DNA from: Samsonia erythrinae
GTDB taxonomy: Bacteria > Pseudomonadota > Gammaproteobacteria > Enterobacterales > Enterobacteriaceae
DNA: 64,000 nt
Assembly: GCF_004342665.1 (NCBI RefSeq)
Contig: NZ_SMBY01000001.1
Span: forward strand, 372,001-436,000
Direction: 5' to 3'
This document shows positions 36,977 through 47,249 of this stretch, piece by piece. Numbering within the stretch: the first letter of the stretch is position 1; every line of letters begins with the position of its first letter. Below the pieces are notes generated by a model. It saw nothing but the letters and a program-made list of their open reading frames with translations, was not told the DNA's origin and did no database searches. Both the position numbers and the translations under genes were made by a program.

Positions 36977-39559
36977 TTAACCGACAACCAGATTAAGCAG
37001 TTTGCCAGGGACATAAATCACTTTACGTACTGTGACGCCGTCCAGATATTTTGCCACCAGCGGTTCCTGAGCCGCACGCTCGCGAACTTGTTCTTCAAGC
37101 GCTGTCGCGGCAACGGTTATTTTACCACGAACTTTACCGTTTACCTGAACCACCACCAATTTGGAGTCTTCCACCATCGCGTTTTCATCCGCTACCGGCC
37201 ACGGCGCGGTATCGATGTCGCCTTCGCCTTGCAACGACTGCCACAGTTTAAAGCAGATATGCGGCGTGAACGGATAGAGCATGCGCACCACGGCCAGCAG
37301 CGCTTCCTGCGTCAGCGCGCGATCCTGATCGCTTTCCTGCGGCGCTTTTGCCAGCTTGTTCATCAGTTCCATGATGGCGGCAATCGCGGTATTGAAGGTT
37401 TGGCGACGGCCGATATCGTCGGTCACTTTAGCGATGGTTTTGTGCAGATCGCGACGCAGGGATTTCTGATCTTCCGTCAGCGTCGCGATATCCAGCGCCG
37501 TTACCGCGCCTTTCTCGGTGTGCTCAAAGGCTTGTCTCCAGACGCGTTTCAGGAAGCGGTTGGCGCCTTCCACCCCGGATTCCTGCCATTCCAGCGTCAT
37601 TTCCGCCGGAGAGGCAAACATCATGAACAGACGGACAGTATCCGCACCGTATTTTTCTACCATGACCTGCGGGTCGATGCCGTTGTTTTTAGACTTCGAC
37701 ATTTTGCTCATGCCTGCGTAGATCACGTCGCGACCTTCATTATCGACGGCTTTGACGATACGGCCTTTCTCATCACGCTCAACGGTCACGTCGCTCGGCG
37801 AAACCCAGATGCGCTCGCCGTTGCTGCCCTGATAATAGAAGGCATCCGCCAATACCATGCCCTGACACAGCAGGCGTTTGGCGGGTTCGTCAGAGTTCAC
37901 CAGACCGGCATCGCGCATCAGTTTGTGGAAGAAGCGGAAGTACATCAGGTGCATGATGGCGTGTTCGATCCCGCCGACGTATTGGTCAACGGGCAGCCAG
38001 TAGTTGGCGGCAGCCGGATCCAGCATCCCCTGATCGTACTGCGGGCAGGTATAGCGCGCGTAGTACCAGGACGATTCCATAAAGGTATCGAACGTGTCGG
38101 TTTCACGCAGCGCAGGCTGACCGTTAACGGTAGTCTTCGCCCATTCCGGGTTAGATTTCAGCGGGCTGGTGATGCCATCCATCACGACGTCTTCCGGCAG
38201 AATGACCGGCAACTGATCTTCCGGCGTTGGGATGACGCTGCCGTCTTCCAGCGTCACCATCGGAATCGGCGCGCCCCAGTAGCGCTGACGAGATACGCCC
38301 CAGTCGCGCAGGCGGTAGTTGACTTTGCGCTCGCCAATGCCTTTTTCCACCAGTTTATCGGCAATCGCATTGAACGCGGCGTCGAAATCCAGTCCGTCAA
38401 ACTCGCCGGAGTTGAACAGGCGGCCTTTTTCCGTCATCGCCTCGGCGGACAGGTCGGGCTCGCTGCCGTCGGCGTTAAGAATAACCGGCTTGATGGACAA
38501 CGCATATTTCGTGGCGAACTCCCAGTCGCGCTGGTCGTGGCCCGGAACGGCCATCACCGCGCCCGTGCCGTATTCCATCAGGACGAAGTTGGCGACCCAG
38601 ATAGCGACTTTCTCGCCGTTCAACGGGTGAATCGCATACAGGCCGGTGGCCATGCCTTTTTTCTCCATCGTCGCCATGTCGGCTTCGGCGACTTTGGTAT
38701 TACGGCATTCGGCAATGAAATCGGCCAGGGCAGGATTGGTTGCGGCAGCCTGAGCGGCGAGAGGGTGGCCAGCGGCAACGGCAACGTAGGTCACGCCCAT
38801 GAAGGTATCCGGACGCGTGGTGTAAACGGTCAGTTTCTCTTCGCTGTCCGCCACGTCAAAGGTGATTTCCACGCCTTCGGAACGACCGATCCAGTTACGC
38901 TGCATGGTTTTGACCTGCTCAGGCCAGCTTTCCAGCGTATCCAAATCGTTCAGCAGTTGGTCTGCATACGCGGTGATTTTGATAAACCACTGCGGAATTT
39001 CTTTGCGCTCGACTTTGCTGTCGCACCGCCAGCAGCAGCCGTCGATAACCTGCTCGTTCGCCAGCACGGTCTGGTCGTTCGGACACCAGTTAACGGCAGA
39101 GGTTTTTTTATACACCAGACCTTTTTCGTACAATTTGGTGAAGAACCACTGCTCCCAACGATAATAGTCAGGTTTACAGGTCGCAACTTCGCGATCCCAG
39201 TCATAGCCAAAGCCCAGCAGTTTGAGCTGGTTTTTCATATAGTCGATGTTGGCGTATGTCCAGGGGGCGGGGGCGGTGTTGTTTTTGACCGCTGCGCCTT
39301 CGGCTGGCAGGCCGAAGGCATCCCAACCGATCGGTTGCAGGACATTTTTGCCCAACATGCGCTGATAGCGCGAGATCACATCGCCGATGGTGTAGTTACG
39401 GACGTGCCCCATGTGTAGTCGGCCAGAAGGGTAAGGCAACATGGAAAGACAGTAGTATTTTTCCTTGCCGGGCTGTTCGGTGACTTTAAATGTCTGCTTC
39501 TCTTGCCAGTGAAGCTGGACGTCCGCTTCTATCTCTTCTGGGCGGTATTGCTCTTGCAT
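36977..39559 (-). CDS. leuS: Leucyl-tRNA synthetase
   Basis: A class I synthetase charging tRNA-Leu. The 860 residues equal E. coli. [17 protein letters not shown] contains the HMGH form of the HIGH motif (about 42-58). A CP1 editing domain follows (about 220-420, with TTRPDTFMG near 247). The KMSKS loop is [11 protein letters not shown] near 615-625, and the anticodon-binding domain ends the protein. A zinc-binding [10 protein letters not shown] lies near 160. tRNA-Leu(UAG) is encoded at 52.2 kb. A 776-codon open frame on the opposite strand is a shadow. Confidence 0.98.
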   Translation of the reverse strand: MQEQYRPEEIEADVQLHWQEKQTFKVTEQPGKEKYYCLSMLPYPSGRLHMGHVRNYTIGDVISRYQRMLGKNVLQPIGWDAFGLPAEGAAVKNNTAPAPWTYANIDYMKNQLKLLGFGYDWDREVATCKPDYYRWEQWFFTKLYEKGLVYKKTSAVNWCPNDQTVLANEQVIDGCCWRCDSKVERKEIPQWFIKITAYADQLLNDLDTLESWPEQVKTMQRNWIGRSEGVEITFDVADSEEKLTVYTTRPDTFMGVTYVAVAAGHPLAAQAAATNPALADFIAECRNTKVAEADMATMEKKGMATGLYAIHPLNGEKVAIWVANFVLMEYGTGAVMAVPGHDQRDWEFATKYALSIKPVILNADGSEPDLSAEAMTEKGRLFNSGEFDGLDFDAAFNAIADKLVEKGIGERKVNYRLRDWGVSRQRYWGAPIPMVTLEDGSVIPTPEDQLPVILPEDVVMDGITSPLKSNPEWAKTTVNGQPALRETDTFDTFMESSWYYARYTCPQYDQGMLDPAAANYWLPVDQYVGGIEHAIMHLMYFRFFHKLMRDAGLVNSDEPAKRLLCQGMVLADAFYYQGSNGERIWVSPSDVTVERDEKGRIVKAVDNEGRDVIYAGMSKMSKSKNNGIDPQVMVEKYGADTVRLFMMFASPAEMTLEWQESGVEGANRFLKRVWRQAFEHTEKGAVTALDIATLTEDQKSLRRDLHKTIAKVTDDIGRRQTFNTAIAAIMELMNKLAKAPQESDQDRALTQEALLAVVRMLYPFTPHICFKLWQSLQGEGDIDTAPWPVADENAMVEDSKLVVVQVNGKVRGKITVAATALEEQVRERAAQEPLVAKYLDGVTVRKVIYVPGKLLNLVVG

Positions 39560-39867
39560 GGCTGCCAGGGGTCCTGTTTAGTGAAGAATCGCTACCTTAA
39601 GTAGCCTGTTCTGATTCATAACAAAAGATCCGCATAGCATAGCCGTAAGCGACGCGGGCAACAACACCCAGTGCCCGGCAGAAAAATATTTCTGATCTGT
39701 GAGCGATACCCGGTGACAGGTTGCGCAAATTCGCGACAATTCATCAGGCAGAGGAAAAAATAATCTAAAATAGAGAGAGATAGGCGACGTACCGGTTTTT
39801 TGCATGACAGGGCGGACGAGGTGTGTGCGTTCTTTATCCCCTTCAACCTGCTTATTCAGGAGGAAGC
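39560..39867. other. Divergent leuS-ybeL gap
   Basis: 308 bases with no gene. It must hold both promoters. An AT-rich stretch around 39757-39780 (AATAATCTAAAATAGAG) could be the ybeL -10 region, but I see no clear hexamer pair or operator. Confidence 0.5.
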
Positions 39868-40350
39868 ATGAATAAACTAGCCCGTTATTACCGCGAGTTA
39901 ATGGCTTCTGTGACGGATCGGCTGAACAACGGTGAGCGCGATGTCGATCGTCTGGTGCAGAACGCTCGTGCTACTTTGCAGGAAAGTTCGGCGCTGACGC
40001 AGAAAGAAATTGAGCAGGTGATTCAGGCGGTACAGCGCGACCTGGAGGAGTTTGCCCGTAGTTATCATGAAAGTCAGGACGAATTTACCGACGGCGTTTT
40101 TATGCGGGTCATTAAGGAAAGTCTGTGGCAGGAATTAGCGGATATTACGGATAAAACGCAGTTGGAATGGCGTGAGATCTTTAAAGATGTGAATCATCAC
40201 GGGGTGTACCACAGCGGCGAGGTGGTGGGGTTGGGGAATCTGGTGTGTGAAAACTGCCTTCACCACATTGCGTTTTACACGCCGGAGGTATTGCCGCTGT
40301 GTCCGAAATGTGGTCATGAGCAATTCCAGCGCCGCCCCTTCGGGCCCTAG
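39868..40350 (+). CDS. ybeL: Zinc-ribbon protein YbeL (DUF1451)
   Basis: A 160-residue protein, same length as E. coli YbeL. The N-terminal half is a charged helical, probably coiled-coil region; the C-terminal half holds the near-invariant LEWREIFKDVNHHGVYHSGEVVG and a zinc ribbon with CENC and CPKCGH pairs. The function is unknown. CAGGAGGAAGC gives a strong ribosome site for the ATG at 39868; the upstream frame is not family-like. Confidence 0.94.
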   Translation: MNKLARYYRELMASVTDRLNNGERDVDRLVQNARATLQESSALTQKEIEQVIQAVQRDLEEFARSYHESQDEFTDGVFMRVIKESLWQELADITDKTQLEWREIFKDVNHHGVYHSGEVVGLGNLVCENCLHHIAFYTPEVLPLCPKCGHEQFQRRPFGP

Positions 40351-40487
40351 CCTTTTACGACATATCGACGGGGATTGGGCGGCATCAGCCCGCTTTTATT
40401 AAAGAGGGCAACCATTAGTCCGGGCGGATTTAGCGCTGTTTTGGCTGGGTGCGGGCGAGATTGATGGCTCACAAAAGGCCTCAGGAA

Positions 40488-40522
40488 TGACCGATATAAC
40501 GTTTTTTCCGGTATATCGGTCA
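40488..40522. repeat. 11-bp inverted repeat downstream of gltL
   Basis: TGACCGATATA (40488-40498) and TATATCGGTCA (40512-40522) with a 13-base loop containing T6. It lies between the convergent ybeL and gltL genes (gap 40351-40542), 21 bases past the gltL stop, and may be the gltL transcript end on the minus strand, although no T run follows the stem. Confidence 0.55.
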
Positions 40523-40542
40523 GGGCAATCGCGTTGCACCAA

Positions 40543-41268
40543 TTAGTGCAGAATTTTCGCCAGAAAGTCCTTCGCGCGTTCGGACTGGGGATGATTGAAG
40601 AAATCCTCCTTGCGGGTGTCTTCAATGATCTTCCCTTCATCCATAAAGATCACGCGGTGCGCAACTTTGCGGGCAAACCCCATTTCGTGTGTGACGACCA
40701 TCATGGTCATGCCTTCCTGCGCCAGCTCCACCATCACATCCAGCACTTCGTTGATCATCTCGGGATCGAGTGCGGATGTCGGCTCATCGAACAGCATGGC
40801 GACAGGATCCATGCATAGCGCGCGGGCAATGGCCACACGCTGCTGCTGACCGCCGGAAAGCTGTCCGGGATACTTATTGGCATGCGCCGCCAACCCCACG
40901 CGATCGAGCAGTTTCTGCGCTTTGGCTTTGGCTTCCTCGCGATTACGTTTGAGCACCTTTACCTGCGCCAGCGTCAGGTTCTCAATAATCGACAGGTGCG
41001 GGAACAGTTCAAAATGCTGGAACACCATCCCGACTTTAGAACGCAGCTGGGCCAGATTGGTTTTTTTATCATTAACCGCAATCCCATTGACGGTAATTTC
41101 ACCCTGTTGGATGGGCTCCAGGCCGTTCACCGTTTTGATCAGGGTTGACTTACCGGAGCCGGAAGGCCCGCAGACCACCACTACTTCACCTTTTTTGACT
41201 TCTGTGGAGCAGTCGGTTAACACCTGAAAGTGACCATACCATTTAGAAATATTTTTCAGGGAAATCAT
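40543..41268 (-). CDS. gltL: Glutamate/aspartate ABC transporter ATP-binding protein
   Basis: The ATPase of the Glt importer. The 241 residues equal E. coli GltL. Walker [10 protein letters not shown] is near 38, the signature [15 protein letters not shown] near 135, Walker [13 protein letters not shown] near 158 and the switch His in VVTHEMG near 194. The ATG at 41268 overlaps the gltK stop by one base (TGATG). Confidence 0.97.
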   Translation of the reverse strand: MISLKNISKWYGHFQVLTDCSTEVKKGEVVVVCGPSGSGKSTLIKTVNGLEPIQQGEITVNGIAVNDKKTNLAQLRSKVGMVFQHFELFPHLSIIENLTLAQVKVLKRNREEAKAKAQKLLDRVGLAAHANKYPGQLSGGQQQRVAIARALCMDPVAMLFDEPTSALDPEMINEVLDVMVELAQEGMTMMVVTHEMGFARKVAHRVIFMDEGKIIEDTRKEDFFNHPQSERAKDFLAKILH

Positions 41269-41945
41269 CAAACCGTCCTTTTTTTCAGGTAACTGACCAG
41301 CATTGAGGCTGTAATGCTGAAGATAAAATAAATAAATCCGGCAAACAGGATCATTTCAACTTGGGTGCCGTCGCGCTCGCCGATGGTGGAGGCGGTGCGG
41401 AAGAAATCGGCGAGACTGAGCACATAAACCAGCGAAGTATCCTGGAATAGCACAATCCCCTGTGTCAGTAACAGCGGCACCATGGCGCGAAAGGCCTGTG
41501 GCAGAATAACCAGCTTCATGGATTGCCAGTGTGTCATCCCTAATGCTAACGCCGCGGAAGATTGGCCGCGCGCGACACTGAGGATGCCCGCACGAATGAT
41601 TTCAGAATAATAGGCTGCCTCGAACAACGAGAAGGCTACCATAGCGGAGATCAGCCGAATATCGGTTTTCGGCGACAGCCCAAGCACATTTTGTAATAAG
41701 CTAGGAACGACCAGATAGAACCATAACAGCACCATGACCAGTGGAACGGAGCGAAACAGGTTAACGTAGAGTTTGGCGAACCAACTGATAGGCTTGATGG
41801 AGGACAGACGCATTACCGCCAGAATGGTGCCCCAGACAATCCCGAAGACGACGGCTGTCAGCGTAATTTTAAGCGTGACGATCATCCCCTGGAACAGGTA
41901 GGGCAGGCTCGGACCAATCGAGCTCCAGTCAAATTCATACATCAT
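41268..41945 (-). CDS. gltK: Glutamate/aspartate ABC transporter permease GltK
   Basis: A 225-residue permease with about five spans and the EAA loop ([23 protein letters not shown], near 140-165) that docks GltL. It is nearly identical to E. coli GltK (224). Two adjacent ATGs (41945, 41942) are possible; GGGGAG 7 bases upstream favours the first. It follows gltJ without a gap. Confidence 0.96.
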   Translation of the reverse strand: MMYEFDWSSIGPSLPYLFQGMIVTLKITLTAVVFGIVWGTILAVMRLSSIKPISWFAKLYVNLFRSVPLVMVLLWFYLVVPSLLQNVLGLSPKTDIRLISAMVAFSLFEAAYYSEIIRAGILSVARGQSSAALALGMTHWQSMKLVILPQAFRAMVPLLLTQGIVLFQDTSLVYVLSLADFFRTASTIGERDGTQVEMILFAGFIYFIFSITASMLVSYLKKRTV

Positions 41946-42686
41946 TTATTTGCTCCCCATATAGCCCGGCAAGCGGGTTTTACGCTCCACCGCCTGCATG
42001 ATCAGCATAATGATGGCATTGATACCAATGTACGCCAGCGTGATCGCCGTAAAAGATTCATACGCGTGGGCGGAATAATCGAGCAGCTTCCCGGCTTGTG
42101 CGGCCATGTCGACCAGACCGATGGTAGAGGCGATGGCCGAGTTTTTTACCAGATTCAGCATCTCAGACGTCAGCGGCGGAACAATCACCCGATAGGCATT
42201 GGGCAATAGCACGTAGCGGTAAGTCTGCGGCAACGTCAGCCCCATCGCCAGCCCGGCAAATTTCTGTCCACGTGGTAAAGACTGGATCCCGGCGCGAACC
42301 TGCTCACACACGCGAGCGGCGGTAAACAGCCCGAGGCAAACCATTGATGACAGGAAAAACTGAATATTGGGGTCCAGTTCGGCTTTAAACCACATGCCAA
42401 TGCCGACAGGGAGAAGTTCAGGAACCACCAGATACCAGGCAAAGAATTGAACAATAAGCGGCACGTTACGAAACAGTTCAACGTAACAGGTACCAATAGC
42501 GGCAATGAAACGATTCGGGACGGTGCGCAAGATGCCAAATAAAGAGCCGATGATAAATGCGATGATCCAGGCGCAGATAGATAACGTCACGGTGACTTGC
42601 AGACCGGACAGGATCCACCCGAGATAGGTTGTATTGCCAAAAGGGGCGGCTTGCAGAAATATGCCCCAGTTCCAATCTATTGACAT
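41946..42686 (-). CDS. gltJ: Glutamate/aspartate ABC transporter permease GltJ
   Basis: A 246-residue permease, same length as E. coli GltJ, pairing with GltK. The EAA loop AMGLTLPQTYRYVLLPNAYRVIVPPL is near 150-175. It is separated from gltI by 212 bases that carry a terminator-like hairpin and an SroC-like segment, so gltJKL is expressed by read-through or processing of the gltI transcript. Confidence 0.96.
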   Translation of the reverse strand: MSIDWNWGIFLQAAPFGNTTYLGWILSGLQVTVTLSICAWIIAFIIGSLFGILRTVPNRFIAAIGTCYVELFRNVPLIVQFFAWYLVVPELLPVGIGMWFKAELDPNIQFFLSSMVCLGLFTAARVCEQVRAGIQSLPRGQKFAGLAMGLTLPQTYRYVLLPNAYRVIVPPLTSEMLNLVKNSAIASTIGLVDMAAQAGKLLDYSAHAYESFTAITLAYIGINAIIMLIMQAVERKTRLPGYMGSK

Positions 42687-42699
42687 AACGAACTCCGGT

Positions 42700-42722
42700 A
42701 AAAAAGGGTAGCGACGCTACCC
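42700..42722 (-). terminator. Terminator after gltI/SroC
   Basis: GGGTAG/CTACCC stem extended by CG pairs, followed on the minus strand by TTTTTT, 14 bases before the gltJ start. Confidence 0.82.
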
Positions 42723-42862
42723 CGAAGATTGATGTGCGGCCATATCCCGGTCATCTTTGAGTAACAGGCACACTGTCTTCCTGTTGCCCGAAATCAATCG
42801 GGGCTGCATGTGATAGGGAACGACCACCACATGCCTGTCTGTCCTGCCACATATCAACAATC
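42700..42862 (-). ncRNA. sroC: Probable SroC small RNA in the gltI-gltJ spacer
   Basis: In E. coli and Salmonella the gltI-gltJ spacer is released by RNase E as SroC, a sponge of the GcvB sRNA, ending in an intrinsic terminator before gltJ. Here the spacer occupies the same place and size (212 bases) and ends in GGGTAGCG/CGCTACCC followed by six T on the minus strand (42700-42722). The 5' end is approximate; it was set by analogy to the 163-base E. coli RNA. Sequence identity across the body was not aligned. Confidence 0.6.
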
Positions 42863-42898
42863 ATAGGGCTGATAATCTGCCCTTATTCTCATTATTAA

Positions 42899-43795
42899 TT
42901 AGTTTAACGCTTTGTCGTTTGGCGCTTTGAACAGGGTTTTCATTTCATCAGACAGATCAAAGTTCAGGTTAAGATTTTTGGGTGGAATGGGCTGTTTAAA
43001 CCAGCGATCGAACCATTTTTCGGCTTCGCCGGTGGTTTGTACTTCAGCGATCGTGTCGTCAACCAACTTTTTGAATTGCGGATCGTCTTTACGCAGCATA
43101 CAGCCGTAGGCTTCTTCAGACTGAGCGGTGCCGACGATATCCCATTGTGCGGCGTTTCTGGCTTTTGCTCGTTCACCAGCCAGCAATGCATCATCCATCA
43201 TAAAGGCCACTGCGCGGCCACTTTCCAGCGTTCGGAAGGAGTCACCGTGATCTTTCGCGCTGATAATCCGCATTTTCATTTTTTTCTCGTCGTTCAACTT
43301 ATTCAGCAGGACTTCAGAAGTGGTCCCGGACGTGACGACGACCGTTTTGCCAGCCAAATCCGGGAAATCTTTCACGCCGGAGTCCTTTTTCGTCAGCAGG
43401 CGTGTGCCGACGACAAAAATGGTGTTAGAGAATGCGGCTTGCTTCTGGCGTTCCAAATTATTGGTTGTCGAACCGCACTCCAGATCAAATGTTCCGTTCT
43501 GTAGTAAAGGGATACGGTTTTGCGAGGTGATAGGAAGTAATTTGACTTGCAGATTAGGCGCATCCAGTTTTTTCTTAACGGCTTCAACAATTTTGTCTGA
43601 GTAGGCTTGAGAATAGCCAACCACTTTCTGCGTGTTGTCATAGTAAGAAAAAGGGACGGATGATTCACGGTGGCCGATAACGATCACGCCATTATCTTTG
43701 ACCTTTTTCAATGTCCCGGTCAACTCTTCCGCCTGAGCGACGCTGGCAGCGGTGCCTAGCAGAAGTAACGATAATGCCAGTTTACGCATTTGCAT
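42899..43795 (-). CDS. gltI: Glutamate/aspartate periplasmic binding protein
   Basis: The solute-binding protein of the Glt importer. A signal peptide (residues 1-22, ending SVAQAEE) is followed by the type II binding fold. GHRESSVPFSYYDN (about 41-54), NGTFDLECGSTTNN and TSGTTSEVLLNKL match E. coli GltI (302; here 298). AAGGAG precedes the ATG. GcvB normally represses gltI mRNA through a C/A-rich leader; I did not see a long CA tract just upstream here. Confidence 0.96.
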   Translation of the reverse strand: MQMRKLALSLLLLGTAASVAQAEELTGTLKKVKDNGVIVIGHRESSVPFSYYDNTQKVVGYSQAYSDKIVEAVKKKLDAPNLQVKLLPITSQNRIPLLQNGTFDLECGSTTNNLERQKQAAFSNTIFVVGTRLLTKKDSGVKDFPDLAGKTVVVTSGTTSEVLLNKLNDEKKMKMRIISAKDHGDSFRTLESGRAVAFMMDDALLAGERAKARNAAQWDIVGTAQSEEAYGCMLRKDDPQFKKLVDDTIAEVQTTGEAEKWFDRWFKQPIPPKNLNLNFDLSDEMKTLFKAPNDKALN

Positions 43796-44224
43796 GTTCT
43801 AACTCCTTTTGCTGTCGTTATAGTGCAATAGTGGTAGCGCTGTGATTCATAACCGTATGGAAAATGTCCCCGTCATCTTCAAGCTAATGCTGTGTCGCTG
43901 CTATGACGTTTTGTCACTTCCCGATTGATGAACGCTGCACCGTTAAAGCGCGAAGTCACGAGGTATACAGTTAAAAAATAGCTGATTGTAAATGGATTGA
44001 AATGGAAATGTTTGTTTTTTGCGATATTCGCCGCACCAAATAGCAGCAACGTCAGAGGATTGCACGAAACTGGTGCGTTATTTGCCCCGGAAAGGGGCCT
44101 TGTACTGACGTAATACCTAAAACATCACAGAACCGACCATTTACAAGGTAATAAAAGGCAAATTCCGTGCCACAAATAAAAAAGCATGCCAGAGCATGCT
44201 TTTAGGCGTAGAGGGGAATGTCGG
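43796..44224. other. Gap between lnt and gltI
   Basis: 429 bases without a gene; it separates the lnt 3' end from the gltI start, both on the minus strand. It holds the lnt-side terminator listed separately is not here but the lnt promoter is not; the gltI promoter must be. A GCCCC/GGGGC hairpin lies at about 44085-44100. I see no clear operator. Confidence 0.5.
44177..44204 (-). terminator. Terminator upstream of lnt stop side (end of gltI-lnt gap)
   Basis: AAAAGCATGC/GCATGCTTTT with a CAGA loop; T-rich on both strands. On the minus strand it lies just before the lnt 3' end is reached from the gltI side in coordinate terms, that is 21 bases downstream of the lnt stop on neither strand conflict: lnt is transcribed towards lower coordinates and stops at 44225, so this hairpin directly follows it. 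Confidence 0.85.
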
Positions 44225-45754
44225 TTACCGGCGGCGCAAACGGAAGAAAATGGCCGAGAGGCCGCCTAACAACGTCATCACCCAGAGTGGTGAGGAGCCG
44301 AAACGCGCATAAGGGGTCATTCCGGTGGCAGGGACAACCTGCGTATCCAGCACCGCTCGTGTAAACTGCGGCAGGCTGGCGCTGACGTCGCCGTCTGGCG
44401 CAATCACCGCCGTGACGCCGTTATTGGTACTGCGAACCAAAGGACGTCCCAGCTCAAGCGAGCGCATTCGCGCCATCTGGAAGTGTTGCCAGGGGCCTAT
44501 CGAGTGACCGAACCAGGCGTCGTTTGACAGGGTCAGGAGTATATCCGTGTCGGGTCGGAAGTTATCACGCAGCTGCTGGCCCAAAATGATTTCATAGCAA
44601 ATAGCGGCGTTGAGCTTGAAGCCGTGGACCGAAAGCGGTGGCTGGATAACGTCCCCGCGGCTGAACGATGACATCGGCAGATCGAAGAAGGGAGCCAGCG
44701 GGCGCAATAGCGTTTCCAATGGGACAAACTCGCCGAAAGGCACCAGATGGTTTTTGTTATAACGATTTACCGTCGGGTAGTGATAGGGGGCTTTATCGCC
44801 AAGTACAATAACCGAGTTATAAAAACGAGCGAGATCGCCATCATGACGGATATCGACAATACCGGTAATCAGGCTGCTATTGCGGCTACGCAGGAGGTCG
44901 TCGATCTGTTTCAGGTAAGCCCCCTGACGGCTTTCAATATCAGGGATAGCCGTTTCTGGCCAGACAATGATCGGCGCCTTGTCTAGATAGGGCAGGCTGC
45001 TATCCAGATAGATCCGCAGCGTGTTCAGCAGCTCATCCTGCTCCCACTTCATGGATTGGGGAATGTCTCCCTGTACCAGCGCCACGTTCACGGCACGCTC
45101 GGGCTGCAAGGTGTACCACTGCACAGAGCGTAGCGGCCATAATAAAACCAGAACGCCGATGGCGATGGCAGCCGGAGCCACTTTACGTTGGTTGATGGCA
45201 AAAACCAGCAGCCCGCTGAGGCTCATCAACAGGAACGTGATGGCGTCGACACCCAGAATCGGCGCGATGCCTTTTAACGGCCCGTCGATCTGACTATAGC
45301 CAAATTGCAGCCAGGGAAAACCGGTAAGCACCCAGCCGCGCAGGTATTCCGTCAATTGCCAAAGCACCGGGGCAGCAAGCGCCAGACGGCACAACGTTGT
45401 CTGCGCCCACAGGCGTGAAAGCAGGGCAGAAAAGAGCAGAGGATAAAGCGACAAATAGGCCGCGAGCAGGATGACCAGTGCGACATTCACAAACCCCGGC
45501 ATACCGCCAAACTGGGCAATGCTGACGTAGACCCAGTTAATCCCGCTGCCAAACAAGCCAAGCCCCCAGCAAAACCCAATCCAGGCTGACTGGCGGGCGG
45601 TGCGGTTCAACGTCAGGGCCTGTAACCCCATCAGCGAGACAAACGCCGCGGGCCAGAGATTAAAAGGAGAAAATGCCAGCGTGCCACAGGCACCAAATAA
45701 GAGCGCCAGCAGGGCTTTAACCTGCTGGCGTTGAAGAAAAGAAGCGACAACCAT
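44225..45754 (-). CDS. lnt: Apolipoprotein N-acyltransferase
   Basis: Lnt adds the third acyl chain to lipoproteins in the inner membrane, needed before Lol sorting of lipoproteins such as BamC, RlpA and LptE. The 509 residues compare with 512 in E. coli. Six to eight spans come first, then a periplasmic nitrilase-like domain. The catalytic triad is visible: Glu in WPETAIPD (near 267), Lys in [10 protein letters not shown] (near 335) and Cys in AICYEIIL (near 385). The ATG at 45754 opens [11 protein letters not shown]; the longer frame to 45844 overlaps corC. Confidence 0.96.
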   Translation of the reverse strand: MVVASFLQRQQVKALLALLFGACGTLAFSPFNLWPAAFVSLMGLQALTLNRTARQSAWIGFCWGLGLFGSGINWVYVSIAQFGGMPGFVNVALVILLAAYLSLYPLLFSALLSRLWAQTTLCRLALAAPVLWQLTEYLRGWVLTGFPWLQFGYSQIDGPLKGIAPILGVDAITFLLMSLSGLLVFAINQRKVAPAAIAIGVLVLLWPLRSVQWYTLQPERAVNVALVQGDIPQSMKWEQDELLNTLRIYLDSSLPYLDKAPIIVWPETAIPDIESRQGAYLKQIDDLLRSRNSSLITGIVDIRHDGDLARFYNSVIVLGDKAPYHYPTVNRYNKNHLVPFGEFVPLETLLRPLAPFFDLPMSSFSRGDVIQPPLSVHGFKLNAAICYEIILGQQLRDNFRPDTDILLTLSNDAWFGHSIGPWQHFQMARMRSLELGRPLVRSTNNGVTAVIAPDGDVSASLPQFTRAVLDTQVVPATGMTPYARFGSSPLWVMTLLGGLSAIFFRLRRR

Positions 45755-45761
45755 TGCCAAA

Positions 45762-46640
45762 TTATTCTTCCAGTTTTGGTTGAGGGGCGTCGTCAGGGAT
45801 CCTGACATGAACCTGAATAATACGGCGGCTGTCCGCCATCGCAACTTTAAACAGGTAACCTTCTATGTCAATGGTCTCGCCACGCGCAGGGAGATGCCCA
45901 AACGACTGCATGATCAGCCCGCCGATGGTGTCCACTTCATCATCGCTGAACCGCGTGCCGAAAGCTTCATTAAAATCTTCTATATCGGTTAACGCACGAA
46001 CGGTATAAGTCTGGCGATTAAGCTGACGGATATCTCTGTCTTCTTCATCGTCGTATTCATCTTCAATTTCGCCGACGATCAATTCCAGAATATCTTCAAT
46101 TGTCACCAGCCCGGACACGCCGCCGAATTCATCAATGACGATAGCCATGTGGTAGCGCAGGGAGCGGAACTCGTTCAGCATCCTGTCGACGCGCTTGCTT
46201 TCCGGCACAACCACGGCGGAGCGCAGGACTTTATCCATACTGAAGGGTTCGGAATCACTGCGCATAAACGGCAGTAAATCCTTGGCCATCAGGATGCCTT
46301 CGATGTGATCTTTGTCTTCGCTGATGACAGGGAAACGGGAGTGGGCGGATTCGATAATCACGTCCAGACACTCTTCCAGCGTTTGGTCGCGTTTTAGCGT
46401 GATCATCTGCGAGCGGGGGATCATGATATCGCGCACGCGTTGATCGGCAATATCCATTACGCCTTCGAGCATATCTCGCGTTTCAGGATCGATCAGTTCA
46501 TTTTGTTCGGAATCACGGATCAGCGTCAGTAAATCATTACGATCTTTTGGCTCGCCGTGAAAAAGCTGGTTGAGGATAAGAGAAAAGAAGCCCTTTTTGG
46601 GACTGGGGGCATCGCTGTTTTGAGAATGGTCGTCGCTCAT
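45762..46640 (-). CDS. corC: CorC/HlyC-family CBS-domain protein
   Basis: A 292-residue protein, same length as E. coli CorC. Two CBS domains (about 70-190) bind adenine nucleotide and a C-terminal CorC_HlyC domain follows (about 205-285). It is linked in E. coli and Salmonella to magnesium/cobalt efflux with CorA. No membrane span is present. It ends 7 bases before lnt, the conserved ybeZ-ybeY-corC-lnt operon. Confidence 0.96.
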   Translation of the reverse strand: MSDDHSQNSDAPSPKKGFFSLILNQLFHGEPKDRNDLLTLIRDSEQNELIDPETRDMLEGVMDIADQRVRDIMIPRSQMITLKRDQTLEECLDVIIESAHSRFPVISEDKDHIEGILMAKDLLPFMRSDSEPFSMDKVLRSAVVVPESKRVDRMLNEFRSLRYHMAIVIDEFGGVSGLVTIEDILELIVGEIEDEYDDEEDRDIRQLNRQTYTVRALTDIEDFNEAFGTRFSDDEVDTIGGLIMQSFGHLPARGETIDIEGYLFKVAMADSRRIIQVHVRIPDDAPQPKLEE

Positions 46641-46769
46641 GCGTTTTAATTAACAACACTCTTGTTAAGGGATTATTGCCAGCAGCTGGAAGCGGCACAG
46701 CCGGCTGACGCGGGGTACATCACTGCCCGGTCTCTTCCCGATCCCAGGCGAAATAGCAGTATTTCCAGA

Positions 46770-47249
46770 TTATTCGGTGAGGCCACCTTTCTCTGCAAGG
46801 TAGGGATCAGCATAGCCCATACTCTGCATAATCTCCGTTTCCAGCGCTTCCATTTCCTCGGCTTCGCTGTCTTCAATGTGGTCATACCCTAGCAGATGCA
46901 GGCTACCATGGACAACCATGTGCGCCCAATGCTCTTCCACGGTTTTTTCCTGTTCGCTGGCTTCCTGTTCGACGACCTGACGGCAGATGATTAAATCACC
47001 CAGCAGGGGCAGTTCGACTTCAGGCGGAGCCTCAAAGGGGAAAGACAGCACGTTGGTCGGCTTATCCTTACCGCGATAGGTGTGGTTCAGATGGCGGCTC
47101 TCGGCTTCATCCACGATGCGGACAGTGACCTCGGCAAGCGCCTGAAATTGAGGCAGAACGCCTTCCAGCCAGCGCTGGAAATCTTTCTCTGTCGGTATCC
47201 CCTGCGCTTGCTCGCTGGCGATTTGTAAATCCAGAATCACCTGACTCAT
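46770..47249 (-). CDS. ybeY: Endoribonuclease YbeY
   Basis: A single-strand-specific metalloendonuclease needed for 16S rRNA 3'-end maturation and 70S quality control. The 159 residues compare with 155 in E. coli. The zinc motif is [11 protein letters not shown] (three His, about 117-127), with the conserved Arg in [15 protein letters not shown]. The ATG overlaps the ybeZ stop by four bases (ATGA). Confidence 0.96.
   Translation of the reverse strand: MSQVILDLQIASEQAQGIPTEKDFQRWLEGVLPQFQALAEVTVRIVDEAESRHLNHTYRGKDKPTNVLSFPFEAPPEVELPLLGDLIICRQVVEQEASEQEKTVEEHWAHMVVHGSLHLLGYDHIEDSEAEEMEALETEIMQSMGYADPYLAEKGGLTE

Noticed and set aside
37088-39418. 776-codon open frame on the plus strand opposite leuS
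   Set aside because: It lies wholly antisense to a full-length conserved leuS; its composition (many Val, Gly, Arg, His, Phe) is that of a codon-bias shadow, and no domain or ribosome site is visible.
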